From Trichloromonas sp034006665 (lineage in GTDB: Bacteria; Desulfobacterota; Desulfuromonadia; Desulfuromonadales; Trichloromonadaceae): DNA of 64,000 bases. The notes beneath the pieces were generated by a model, which was given only the letters and a program-made list of their open reading frames with translations, searched no databases and was not told where the DNA came from. Numbering within the stretch: the first letter of the stretch is position 1; each line of letters starts with the position of its first letter. Below are positions 1 to 8,093 of the stretch, piece after piece. Both the position numbers and the translations under genes were made by a program. The stretch covers positions 1-64,000 of the forward strand of contig NZ_JAVESI010000015.1 of NCBI RefSeq assembly GCF_034006665.1. The letters run 5' to 3'.

Positions 1-131
1 CAGCATCCGGGCGATGAGACTCGTCTTTAACTCTTCAGAATAGTGAGTCATACAATTTCACTTTCAGCCCCTCGGGGTTCACTCAAAGGCTCTCAAAGAG
101 AGGCGACATCTATCCTGACACAGGGGGCTCA
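1..131 (-). mobile_element. IS3-family element, left end with start of orfA (partial)
   Basis: The reverse strand from 51 to 1 opens a reading frame starting MTHYSEELKTSLIARML, the typical N-terminus of a small IS3-type orfA transposase, which runs off the window. Upstream of it lie about 80 bases without coding. They end at 131 in a terminus that reads TGAGCCCCC inward. This resembles, with one gap and several mismatches, the terminus of the other IS3-type fragment at 11824 (shared core GCCCC, then TGT.AGGA.A), and both have the TG...CA ends expected for IS3. The adjacent substrate-binding-protein frame stops being protein-like at this point, so the element appears to have inserted into that gene. 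The exact boundary is inferred and the direct target repeat cannot be seen because the far end is outside. Confidence 0.72.
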
Positions 132-790
132 CTGGCCGCAACAACCATGGGAAAGGTGTTTTTCAGCGCACTGAAATCGGTCAACTCGTGAACCCTGTCG
201 GCGCACAGTGCTTCGACGTTGCTCGGCCAGGGTTCGCTACCGGCCATGGCGTCAATCTGCCCAGTCTGCATCGCTTGTGGCATGTCGAAGGGGCTCAAGG
301 GGACAAATTCGATCTTGTTGACATCCAGCCCGGCATATGTGCTCCAGGCCAGCAGAGCCCCGTAGGTGCTCGATCCCATTTGGATGCCGACTCTGGCCCC
401 TTCCAGCTGTTTGACATCGGTCAGCTCGCGGCGCGAAACCAGCCGGTGCATCTTGCTGCCTCCAGCAAAACCGGTCAGCAACCGGACGCGCTGGCTGCGT
501 GATGCGGCGATCAGAAAAGGGGCGTCCCCCATAGCTGCGACATCCGTAGCACCTGTCATCAAACTCTCAGCGGCCAGGATCCCGCCGCCAACCAGTTTGA
601 CATCGACATCCAACCCTTCAGCAACAAAGAACCCCTTGGCTTGTGCGACGATAAACGGCTCGTAGCAAACCTTATTCGAATAAGCAAGTCGAAGGGATTC
701 AACCGATTTTGCTGCGGAGACCAAGGGATTGAATAAAAACAAGATCCCCATAAAGCTGACTGCGAAGGACATTTCACAAAGTTTTTTCAT
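132..790 (-). pseudogene. ABC transporter substrate-binding protein (NMT1/SsuA-like), truncated by IS
   Basis: Encodes the N-terminal two thirds of a periplasmic binding protein of the nitrate/sulfonate/taurine (NMT1/SsuA) fold. A signal peptide (MKKLCEMSFAVSFMGILFLF) is followed by the family's opening pattern LRLAYSNKVCYEPFIVAQ, then AKGFFVAEGLDVDVKLVGGG, and later VGIQMGSSTYGALLAW. The start at 790 has AAGGAG eight bases upstream; an ATG at 808 is an alternative. The frame loses family character at 131/132, where the IS end begins, and meets a stop at 110, giving about 220 residues against the usual 310-340. The C-terminal lobe is missing, so ligand binding is unlikely. It lies just downstream of the porin gene on the same strand, suggesting they once formed one uptake unit. 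The ligand cannot be told from the sequence. Confidence 0.8.
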
Positions 791-845
791 CACTGCCTTC
801 TCCTTCATTGGATTGCCGTCCTCCGTTCCCAGCAAAAAGTTTCGG

Positions 846-2207
846 TCAGAATTTGCGTTTATAGCTGATCTGGGCGAACAGCCAGTCCGCCGCGCTGTTG
901 TCGGCCTGCTTTTTGGTGAATTCCCCGGGCCAGAAACGGCTGTAGCCGAACAGCAGCTCGATGTTTTCTTGCTTGACCGCGCGCAGGGGCGGCAGGGCCC
1001 AAGTCAGAATAAGATCCAGTTCATCTCCCAGGTGCCGGCCGCTGTTGCCGGTCTTGTCGCGGTACCGGCTGCTGTTGAGAGACCAGCCGTCCTTTGCCTC
1101 GTCCAGCCAGAAGCGGTGGCCCTCAATCTGCAGCTTGACCTGTTGGTGCGGCTTGAGATGAAGGTTGCACTGGGCATCGTGCAGGTTGGTCCAGTCAAGC
1201 AGATTCAGGCGGCCGTACATGCGGTCGCGGGCGCCAAACACGCCGAGGAAGGCGTTGCTTTCGCCATCGGCGGGATCGGCGTCCCCCGAGGCGAAACTGT
1301 ATTCCAGGCTCAGGGCCGGCTTCAGCGGCAGGCTGGCGAAACGCCGGCCGACCAGCAGATGGGCGCCCCAGGCGCGCAGCCTGTCGGCGCCGGAATCGCC
1401 CCATTGCTGCACCAGGGTGGCATCGTAGAACCAGACACCCTCCAGCGCCGCCAGCCGCGCGCCCAGATTGTAGGCCTGCCGGTTACCCTTGGGCTGGCCC
1501 TGTTCCGAACCGTAGTGCTCATGGCGGTCGTACTTGACCAGAAAAAAGGGCTCCAGCACAGTTCTCTCGTTTAGCTGCCAGTGGCCGTAGACGCCGCCGC
1601 CATGACCGGCATGGCGATGGCGCAGACTCAGCTGGGTCGGTTCGTGCAGGATGTAACCACCCCAGATGAAATCGATGAAATGGGCGTCCCGGCGGTAGGA
1701 CAGTTTGACGGCATCCCACTGGTAGCGGCCGCTGTTGCCCCAGCTGCCCGGTCCGAAGATGCGGTTGTCACCGTATTCCAGGGTCTGGCGGCCGACCTTG
1801 AGGGACCAAGCCGGCGTCGGCAATTCGCGGATTTCGACGAAGGTTTCGTACAGCTCCCATTCATCGCGGTAGGCGTTGTTCTGGTGGTCGTTTTTCTTGC
1901 TGTAAAAGAAGTGTTCCTCGTCCAGATCACTCTCGAAGATACGGGCATCCTGCAGCCCGACAGCCAGCTTCAGATGGCGCTGGGGTTGCCAGCTGCCGCC
2001 CAGCCGCAGGCGCTGCAGCCAGAAGCCGTCACAGCTCTCGCCGCTGGCGGGCTGCTCACCGTAGTTTTTGGCGTTGAAATGGTGCTGGTGCTCATAGCGG
2101 TAACGCAGATCGACATAGCCTGCAAAGGGGGCGGCGCCCGCCGGTATGGCCGTGGCCAGCAGCAGGGCCAGGGCGGCGCTGGCCAGCAGATGAAACCCTT
2201 TCCGCAT
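846..2207 (-). CDS. Alginate-export-type outer-membrane porin
   Basis: A 453-residue exported protein with a clear signal peptide (MRKGFHLLASAALALLLATA...AGA) and alternating aromatic/polar strands ending in a C-terminal Phe (SYKRKF), as expected of an outer-membrane beta-barrel. The conserved block LKVGRQTLEYGDNRIFGPGSW followed by a YQWDAVKLSY strand is characteristic of the alginate_exp (AlgE-like) porin family found widely in deltaproteobacteria, where most members do not handle alginate. A strong GGAAGGAG ribosome site precedes the ATG. It is the upstream gene of the pair with the broken substrate-binding protein, so a role in passage of the same small anionic solute is a reasonable guess. 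The substrate is unknown. Confidence 0.8.
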   Translation of the reverse strand: MRKGFHLLASAALALLLATAIPAGAAPFAGYVDLRYRYEHQHHFNAKNYGEQPASGESCDGFWLQRLRLGGSWQPQRHLKLAVGLQDARIFESDLDEEHFFYSKKNDHQNNAYRDEWELYETFVEIRELPTPAWSLKVGRQTLEYGDNRIFGPGSWGNSGRYQWDAVKLSYRRDAHFIDFIWGGYILHEPTQLSLRHRHAGHGGGVYGHWQLNERTVLEPFFLVKYDRHEHYGSEQGQPKGNRQAYNLGARLAALEGVWFYDATLVQQWGDSGADRLRAWGAHLLVGRRFASLPLKPALSLEYSFASGDADPADGESNAFLGVFGARDRMYGRLNLLDWTNLHDAQCNLHLKPHQQVKLQIEGHRFWLDEAKDGWSLNSSRYRDKTGNSGRHLGDELDLILTWALPPLRAVKQENIELLFGYSRFWPGEFTKKQADNSAADWLFAQISYKRKF

Positions 2208-2746
2208 AGCTCCTTCCTCCGATTCTGTGGGATCGATAAACGGGTGCTGGTGGCCGCCAAAATGATGGCTGGCAGCGGTAGCGGGGTGTTTTTTCGATTC
2301 TTGAATCGCGATGGAACCTCGATTATCCGTCCGCCATGGCCTGCATCCTCTCAGTCCTCAAAAATAAGAACGGGGTCGAGCGCGGCTTGAACGGGGTGAA
2401 CAAACGGACAATGGCAAGAACGTTGAGCCGGGTTCGGAACAGGCGGATGAGCAGCAACATTTTCGTAATTCCCTCAACATCAGGTAGTTACAAAAAATCG
2501 CCGCACCCCTTGCGGTCGCCTGGCAAGCTAAAAATATCGTAAATTGTTGATTTTCATGGTTTTTCTTTAAAATGAGCAATGGCAACACGAGCCGCAAAAC
2601 CTGACCGGGCACTACTGATTTTTTCCAGCAGATCCTTAAGGTCAGGCGGACTTGATAGATTCACGTACGGATCCCGTTTAGACGGTGGAAGCAGCAGCAT
2701 TGGCCGCCCACCGTGGCCGGGTCAAAGCAAGAACTTGAGCAACGAG
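2208..2746. other. 539-bp gap, no convincing gene
   Basis: No frame in this stretch has protein-like composition together with a start and ribosome site. The part around 2480-2600 is AT-rich compared with the neighbours and probably carries promoter elements for the porin unit or is the scar of lost DNA. Short open frames on either strand (for example a reverse-strand frame beginning MLLLIRLF near 2460) have no recognisable family. Confidence 0.5.
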
Positions 2747-3235
2747 TCAGCGAGGGTCTGTCAGAATCTCCATCGGCAGCAGGCGGTTTTCAAAGAGATA
2801 GTCCTGTGGTCGCCAGCGCCATAGCCCGTCAGGCTGATCATCACCGGGCTGACCGGTCAAGTCGTCGGCCGGCACCAGCCAGACCTTGGCCTGCCACAGG
2901 TGCCAGCGGCCGTCGAGTTGCAGGTTGCCCGCAGCATCGCTGCGGGCGCTGGCCAGCCAGTAGCCGCGGCTGGTGCGGCCCTGGTTGTTGTGGCAGATCA
3001 GGCCATAAAGCCTGTGGGGCTGCAGACCGGTGGCGCTGAGGCGGAAGTCGCCGCTGGCGGGATCAAGCCACAGGTCGGCGCGACCTCCCAGGGGTTCTGG
3101 TTGCCAGGTGATCGGGTTCTTGCTGTGCAGTTGCAGGGAGATCGGTGCGGCGATCGCGGGAAGAGCCGGTGTGAGGAGTAGCACGGCGCCAAGCAGCGCC
3201 CCGACCAGCCGCGTCGCGTGGCCTAGGGAAGTCAT
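2747..3235 (-). CDS. Small exported hypothetical protein
   Basis: A 162-residue protein starting MTSLGHATRLVGALLGAVLL with a signal peptide cleaved near AIAA. The mature part is Trp-rich with a beta-sheet look (ITWQPEPLGGRADLWLD, RLYGLICHNNQGRTSRGYWL). I do not recognise a family. The start at 3235 is chosen because its ATG overlaps the TGA of the upstream Fe-S/TVP38 gene (ATGA), implying translational coupling, and the longer frame to 3262 would lie inside that gene. It is the last gene of a three-gene unit with the rhodanese and the Fe-S/TVP38 protein, so it may be a periplasmic partner of that system. Confidence 0.65.
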   Translation of the reverse strand: MTSLGHATRLVGALLGAVLLLTPALPAIAAPISLQLHSKNPITWQPEPLGGRADLWLDPASGDFRLSATGLQPHRLYGLICHNNQGRTSRGYWLASARSDAAGNLQLDGRWHLWQAKVWLVPADDLTGQPGDDQPDGLWRWRPQDYLFENRLLPMEILTDPR

Positions 3236-5109
3236 GGGTGGGACTGGCGCCGCGCCTGCCATTTCTTCCAGCCCAGCGGCAACAGAGCCAGCAAAACCAG
3301 CAGAACCAGACCAACCAGCAGTTCGGTGGTCAGGGTGCCGCGCAGCAGATCGGTGAACGAGCTTGACAGGGCGATATAGGCCACCGTGGCGGGAGCCATG
3401 CAGACCGCCGAGGTCAGAACATAGTGGCTGAAACGGATGTTAGTCAGGCCGAAGGCGTAGTTGAGCAGATTGAATGGAAACAGGGGAATCAGCCGGGTAA
3501 AGGCCACCATCTTCCAGCCCTGGCGGGCGACGTCGGCATCCAGTTTTTGCCAGCGTTCGCCGGTCAGCTTGGTGGCGATCCAGTCGCGCCCGAGGTAGCG
3601 CGCCACCAGAAAAGCCAAACTGGCACCGGCAGTGGCACCCGTCAGGGTGTAAACCACGCCCCAGACGGGCCCGAACAGAATCCCGCCCAGCATGGTCAGG
3701 GGCAAGCCCGGCAGAAAGAACACCGGTGCCAGGCTGTAAAGCAGCATGAAGATCAACGGTGCCCACAGGCCATAGCCGGTGATGGTAGCCCGCAGCTGTT
3801 GGGGATCGAACTGGTCGAGCAGGCCGCTGGCGCGCAAGGCCACGATGCTGCCGATCAACAGGGCCAGCACGGCCAGACGCATAAGCTTTTGCCGGCCGGT
3901 AGCGGCGGATGCGGGGCGGGTGGCAGGTTCAGACATGGGACGCTCCTGGGCATTGGGGGCCAGAATCTGGTGCCTGGCGCGGCGTTTCAGACTCAGCCGG
4001 TTTTTGTAGCGCAGCAGGGAGGGAACAGGTTTGAGGCTGCCGTCGAGGGCTGCCGTCGGTTGCAGCAGCACATCGAGAACATGGCAGCAGTTGCTGACTG
4101 GCCGCAAAAATTCCATGCAGCCGGCGCAATAGGTCACCAGGGGCCGGTCCTGGGCCTGTTCGGCGCGGCGGTCACGCCACTTCAGAGCCAGCTGTGGCGC
4201 GGTGGCCATCACGCAGCCGCCCTCGCCGCAGCAGAGGGTGGTGCGGCCGCTGTTGCGCATTTCCTCGATCTTCAGTCCACGCTGCTCAAGCAGTTGGCGC
4301 ACCGCCTGCTGTACCGGCAGGGCCTGCCGGTTGACACAAGGGTCATGGATGGTCACCGTCAAAGCTGGTGTCACTGTGGCTGGTGGGACGGGCAGTGTGG
4401 CGGGCTGTTGCGCCAATTCCTCGTAGACCGAATGGCATTGCAGACCGTTGCCATAGCGGCGGAAAACCTCGTAGCAGTTGGGGCAGGCGGTCAGAACCGT
4501 TGTGACGCCACCCGCCTGCAGCAGATCACGCAGCTGGCCGAACCGCTGACTGAAGCGCTGCTGATCACCGAGGTCGTGGGAGGGCTTGGTGCAGCAGTCG
4601 AGTACCAGCCCGAGGGTCGGCTGCTGGCGGCGCAGCTGCTCGTACAGCTGCCAGACGGTTGCCGGCCGGTTGCCGGCCAGGGCGCAGCCAGGGAAGAAGA
4701 CCATCTGGCACCCCTCGGGCAAGGCATGCCAGGTGAAACGTTTTGATGTGCCGAGGTTCTCATAGCTGCGCAGACCACGAAACCGCCGCAGGATCTGTGG
4801 CTGGTCGATCACAACCGCCCGGCGCAGCTGCAGAAACAGGGCACTGAGACTCAGGCGTTCCGGGCACAGGGCATCGCACAAGCCGCACAGACTGCAGGAA
4901 AAGGCCAGGGTCGCAGCCAGCCTTGGATCGTCGCCCTGCTGTAGACGGCGGGCCAACTGGGCCGGATTGCCATACTGCTGCAAAAAGGCGCAGCCGCGTA
5001 CGCAGGCGCCGCATTCGCTGCACCCGGTGGAGACGTGATCCAGCAGGCGATCGAGGTTCTGACGCATTTGCGTCGGATCGTTACAGGTCAGCGGTTGCGG
5101 GCAGCCCAT
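3232..5109 (-). CDS. Fusion: CCG-domain Fe-S oxidoreductase + TVP38/TMEM64 membrane domain
   Basis: A 625-residue protein with two parts. Residues 1-390 resemble the iron-sulfur subunit of heterodisulfide-reductase/GlpC-type oxidoreductases. There are two 4Fe-4S motifs (Cys30/33/36/40 and Cys72/75/78/82), then two CCG modules (VLDCCTKPSHD and TLCCGEGGC) that in this family hold a non-cubane cluster or a flavin/quinone-linked site. Residues 392-625 are a TVP38/TMEM64 (SNARE-associated, DedA-like) integral membrane domain with the FTRLIPLFPFNLLNYAFGL signature. At the junction an ATG (3934-3936) has AGGAG nine bases upstream, so the membrane part could also be made alone. The start at 5109 overlaps the rhodanese gene by 22 bases. 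The arrangement suggests membrane-anchored electron transfer coupled to sulfur-species handling, but the substrate is unknown. Confidence 0.8.
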   Translation of the reverse strand: MGCPQPLTCNDPTQMRQNLDRLLDHVSTGCSECGACVRGCAFLQQYGNPAQLARRLQQGDDPRLAATLAFSCSLCGLCDALCPERLSLSALFLQLRRAVVIDQPQILRRFRGLRSYENLGTSKRFTWHALPEGCQMVFFPGCALAGNRPATVWQLYEQLRRQQPTLGLVLDCCTKPSHDLGDQQRFSQRFGQLRDLLQAGGVTTVLTACPNCYEVFRRYGNGLQCHSVYEELAQQPATLPVPPATVTPALTVTIHDPCVNRQALPVQQAVRQLLEQRGLKIEEMRNSGRTTLCCGEGGCVMATAPQLALKWRDRRAEQAQDRPLVTYCAGCMEFLRPVSNCCHVLDVLLQPTAALDGSLKPVPSLLRYKNRLSLKRRARHQILAPNAQERPMSEPATRPASAATGRQKLMRLAVLALLIGSIVALRASGLLDQFDPQQLRATITGYGLWAPLIFMLLYSLAPVFFLPGLPLTMLGGILFGPVWGVVYTLTGATAGASLAFLVARYLGRDWIATKLTGERWQKLDADVARQGWKMVAFTRLIPLFPFNLLNYAFGLTNIRFSHYVLTSAVCMAPATVAYIALSSSFTDLLRGTLTTELLVGLVLLVLLALLPLGWKKWQARRQSHP

Positions 5110-6008
5110 TCCTCGGTCCCTCCCTCGAAGTTGATGGCGGCTGGCAGGCCGGCAAGCTGATGCACCATCCAGGCGTAGCCCGAGCGGATGCCGCCGGTGC
5201 AGTAGTACAGAACCGGCTTGTGCGGATCAATCCCTTGGGCGCGCAGCAGCTGGCGCAGCTGAGAAGCGTCGAGTGGACGGCGGTCGGAACCCTGGTAGAA
5301 CTTCTCCCAGTGCAGATGGACGGCGCCGGGCAGATGGGCGGGCAGCCATTCCGTCAAATAACTGCGGGTATCCACCAGCTGCCATGCGGCACCGCGCTGT
5401 TCAATATCGCTGGCGCTGCAATTCAGGGCGCTGTTGAGGGTGACCTGATAGGTTTTAACAGCGGCAGGTTGGGGAATCTCCTGGTTCAGCGGCGCGCCGG
5501 CGGCCTGCCAGGCCTGGATGCCGCCATCAAGCAGATAGACCGGCCCCCGGTGGCCAAGCCAGGCCAGCAGCCACGCCAACCAGCCCTCACCGCCCCAGCT
5601 GCTGTCGGCGTCGCCGTAGATCAGCAGGGCGCTCTGTTCGTCGATACCGCAAGCACCCAGCGCCGCCGCCAGTTCGGCCGGTGGCCAGACGCGATATTTG
5701 ACGCCGCGTGCGTCGGTTCTGCTATAGTCCTCCCAGCTGAAGGAAAAAGCATTGGGCAGATGGCCTTGCTGCCAGTGGGCGCGGGGACGGGCGTCAAGAC
5801 AGATCAGGTCGGCACGTTCGAGAGCGGCGCTGACGTCAAGACGCTGCAACTGAAAGCTCGGTCCCTCGGCGGCGCCAACCGTCAGAGGCAGAAGCAACAA
5901 GGACAGTATGGGCAGAAAAAGACAACAGAAACATCGGCCTGTCCAGGTCGGGCGCACTGGTGGGACGGGGACCGATGCGATATTGCTGTTGCTGATGCTG
6001 GTCATCAT
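5088..6008 (-). CDS. Exported tandem rhodanese (thiosulfate/3-mercaptopyruvate sulfurtransferase-like)
   Basis: A 306-residue protein with an N-terminal hydrophobic export segment (about residues 28-47) and two rhodanese domains. The N-terminal domain is catalytically dead: the position of the active cysteine reads YGDADSSWGG. The C-terminal domain has the active loop CTGGIRSG with Cys270. Domain borders such as LDARPRAHWQQGHLPNA and VDTRSYLTEWLPAHLPGAVHL are typical of sulfurtransferases, which pass a sulfane sulfur through a cysteine persulfide. The start has AAAGGAAA upstream. The gene ends inside the Fe-S/TVP38 gene (22-base overlap), so the two are coupled. The likely location is periplasmic or lipid-anchored, and the persulfide acceptor may be the Fe-S partner (inference). 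Confidence 0.85.
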   Translation of the reverse strand: MMTSISNSNIASVPVPPVRPTWTGRCFCCLFLPILSLLLLPLTVGAAEGPSFQLQRLDVSAALERADLICLDARPRAHWQQGHLPNAFSFSWEDYSRTDARGVKYRVWPPAELAAALGACGIDEQSALLIYGDADSSWGGEGWLAWLLAWLGHRGPVYLLDGGIQAWQAAGAPLNQEIPQPAAVKTYQVTLNSALNCSASDIEQRGAAWQLVDTRSYLTEWLPAHLPGAVHLHWEKFYQGSDRRPLDASQLRQLLRAQGIDPHKPVLYYCTGGIRSGYAWMVHQLAGLPAAINFEGGTEEWAARNR

Positions 6009-7296
6009 GGTTTCCTTTCTGTTTCTGGCGCGTCAGAACGATCTGCGCCTGGCGCTGGTGGAAATAACCGCCGCCAGCGCGGTGGTCGTGCTGGCATTGG
6101 CTGGCTTTCTTGCGGCCTTGTCGCGCGCTCGCTGGCGCTGCTGGCCACTTCTGGTGCTGCTGACGGCGGTATTGCTGCGGCTGCTGTTTGTACCGCGTCC
6201 GCCCCAGCTCTCCGACGATCTGTACCGCTATCTGTGGGATGGCTTGCAACTGATCGCGGGCGTCAATCCCTATGCCCTGGCGCCGGCGCAGGCCGTGCCG
6301 CCTTCACCATGGGCTGCCCAATTGCAGCCGCTGATCAATCATCCCCAGTTGGTGACCCTTTATCCGCCCGTGGCACAGCTGCTGTTCGCTCTGGCGGGCG
6401 GTTCCCTGCTGGGCTGGAAGTTACTCCTGCTGACCTGCGACATCGTTACCTTGGTGCTGCTGATGGCGCTGCTGCGCCGCGTTGGCCAGCCGGCAGCACT
6501 GGCGGCCCTGTATGGCTGGCACCCGCTGGCGGTCATTGAAGGGGCGGCTTCTGCCCATCTGGATCTGGCCGCGTTGCCGCTGCTGTTGCTGGCCCTGTGG
6601 TTACTGATGCCCGCGCCAAGCCGGGCTGCGCCGGCCGCTGTGGCGGGCAGCGGTCTGGCCCTGGCCCTAGCGGGGGGGATCAAGCTGGTGCCTCTGCTGC
6701 TGGCGCCCCTGCTACTGGTGCTGCTGGCGCCTGGCCGACGGTGGCTGTTTGCGCTGGTAGCCGCTGCCGCCCTGCTGCTGCCGGCCGGTCTGTTCTGGCC
6801 GGAACTGATCAAAGGACTGCAGACCCTCGGCCAGTATGCCCGCCATTGGGAATTTGCCGCTCTGCCCTTTCGTCTGTTGCGTGCCTTGCTGGCTGACGGG
6901 CTGACGGCCCGACTGGTACTGGCGACTCTGCTGCTGCTGATTTTAGCGGAACTGCTGGTGTGGCTACGACATACAGCGGGCCAGGCCGTCGCGCTGGGTC
7001 AGGCCGCGGCGGTTCTGCTGCTGGCCTTCGCCCTGCTGACACCCACCCTGCATCCCTGGTATCTGCTCTATCCACTGGTGCTGGCACCGCTGGCCCCGCC
7101 GCCGGTGCGGTTGGCGGCATTCGTGCTGGGCTGGTCGGGCCTGCTGAGCTATCAGGTGATGACCGGCTTTGCCCTCAACGGCCAGTGGCAGGAAAGCACC
7201 CGGCTGGCGGCCTACATCTTCAGCGCACCGGCCATGGCGTTGATGCTGGCTCTGATGGTTGCCCTGCTGCGACGGTACAGGCGCAAGCCGATCTGA
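5908..7296 (+). CDS. Polytopic glycosyltransferase (GT87/DUF2029-like)
   Basis: A 462-residue protein that is almost entirely membrane spans, with the loop LSDDLYRYLWDGLQLIAGVNPY after the first helices. That loop, and a later HPLAVIEGAASAHLD, are the marks of polyprenyl-phosphate-sugar dependent mannosyl/arabinosyl-type transferases (GT-C fold, GT87/DUF2029). The acidic pair in the first periplasmic loop is the expected catalytic site. The start is uncertain: the ATG at 5908 has AAGGA nearby but lies 101 bases inside the divergent rhodanese gene, while the ATGs at 5995 and 6007 lack a good ribosome site. The 3' end overlaps the convergent GT2 gene by 85 bases. Together with that gene it may build a lipid-linked surface glycan. 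Confidence 0.7.
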   Translation: MGRKRQQKHRPVQVGRTGGTGTDAILLLLMLVIMVSFLFLARQNDLRLALVEITAASAVVVLALAGFLAALSRARWRCWPLLVLLTAVLLRLLFVPRPPQLSDDLYRYLWDGLQLIAGVNPYALAPAQAVPPSPWAAQLQPLINHPQLVTLYPPVAQLLFALAGGSLLGWKLLLLTCDIVTLVLLMALLRRVGQPAALAALYGWHPLAVIEGAASAHLDLAALPLLLLALWLLMPAPSRAAPAAVAGSGLALALAGGIKLVPLLLAPLLLVLLAPGRRWLFALVAAAALLLPAGLFWPELIKGLQTLGQYARHWEFAALPFRLLRALLADGLTARLVLATLLLLILAELLVWLRHTAGQAVALGQAAAVLLLAFALLTPTLHPWYLLYPLVLAPLAPPPVRLAAFVLGWSGLLSYQVMTGFALNGQWQESTRLAAYIFSAPAMALMLALMVALLRRYRRKPI

Positions 7297-8006
7297 CGCC
7301 GGTCGTGCCAGGCCTCGCGCGCGACGATCCACAAAATCGTGCTGCCGGCGCGGACCACACCCCGCAAGGTGCGGCTGATTTTGGACCGACCGGCCAGGCG
7401 TGGCAGATACAGCAGGGGAATCTCGCGTACGCGCAGACCCTGTTGCAAAGCCTTGATCTGCATTTCGATGGTCCAGCCGTAACCGGCATCGCGCATCTGC
7501 AGGCTTTGCAGGGACGACCAGCGGATCAGGCGCATGGGACCGAGATCCTGGTAGTTCCCGCCCCACAGCAGGCTGATGAGCCAAGTGGCCAAACCGTTGC
7601 CGAAACGTTGTTGCAGACTCAGGGCGGCGCGGTTCTTCGGCACCCGCTGAGCCAGCACCAGGTCGAGATTCTCTTCGACGAGGGTCTGTGCCAGAACCTG
7701 CAGTTGGGGGTGATTGTCACTGCCGTCGGCATCAGCGAAGGCGACCAGCTCCGGCGGATTGTCCTGCAAAGCGGCGATGCCGGCCAGACAGGCCGAGCCG
7801 TAGCCGAGCCGATCCTCGCGCACCACCCTGGCGCCGGCAGCACGAGCCAGGGTGCCGGTGCCATCGGTCGAAGCATTATCAACCACCAGAACTTGGCTGA
7901 TACAGGCCGGGACGCGGCGCAGAACGGTCGGCAGGGATTCGGCCTCGTTATGGGCCGGCATGATCAGAGCGATGCGCGGTGCGGTTGCTGGCATGGGGAT
8001 ATTCAT
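7212..8006 (-). CDS. GT2 glycosyltransferase, dolichyl/polyprenyl-phosphate sugar transferase type
   Basis: A 264-residue single-domain GT-A glycosyltransferase: IALIMPAHNEAESL at the N-terminus, DNASTDGT for nucleotide-sugar binding, and FADADGSDNHPQ for the DXD metal site. It then has the DLGPMRLIRWSSL and GYGWTIEMQIKALQ blocks typical of polyprenyl-phosphate mannosyl/glucosyl synthases. These load a sugar from a nucleotide donor onto a polyprenyl phosphate at the cytoplasmic face. That makes it the logical supplier of the donor for the GT87-like enzyme with which it overlaps tail to tail. The ribosome site is weak, and a second in-frame ATG twelve bases downstream is possible. Confidence 0.82.
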   Translation of the reverse strand: MNIPMPATAPRIALIMPAHNEAESLPTVLRRVPACISQVLVVDNASTDGTGTLARAAGARVVREDRLGYGSACLAGIAALQDNPPELVAFADADGSDNHPQLQVLAQTLVEENLDLVLAQRVPKNRAALSLQQRFGNGLATWLISLLWGGNYQDLGPMRLIRWSSLQSLQMRDAGYGWTIEMQIKALQQGLRVREIPLLYLPRLAGRSKISRTLRGVVRAGSTILWIVAREAWHDRRQIGLRLYRRSRATIRASINAMAGALKM

Positions 8007-8023
8007 AGCCCTTTGGAAGAGTA

Positions 8024-8058
8024 AACAGGCGCACCTCTTTGATCCCGGTGCGCCTGTT
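8024..8058 (-). terminator. Hairpin downstream of the barrel gene
   Basis: A perfect 12-bp stem (8024-8035 with 8047-8058) with an 11-base loop lies 36 bases past the stop of the outer-membrane gene and just upstream of the GT2 gene. It lacks a strong U-tract on the reverse strand, so termination may be partial. Confidence 0.5.
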
Positions 8059-8093
8059 GCGGTTTTTCGGGGTTTGCTCTGGCCGGGCCGGGA

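Noticed and set aside
2336..2612. Small open frames in the gap upstream of the porin
   Set aside because: No ribosome site or protein-like composition, and no recognised family.
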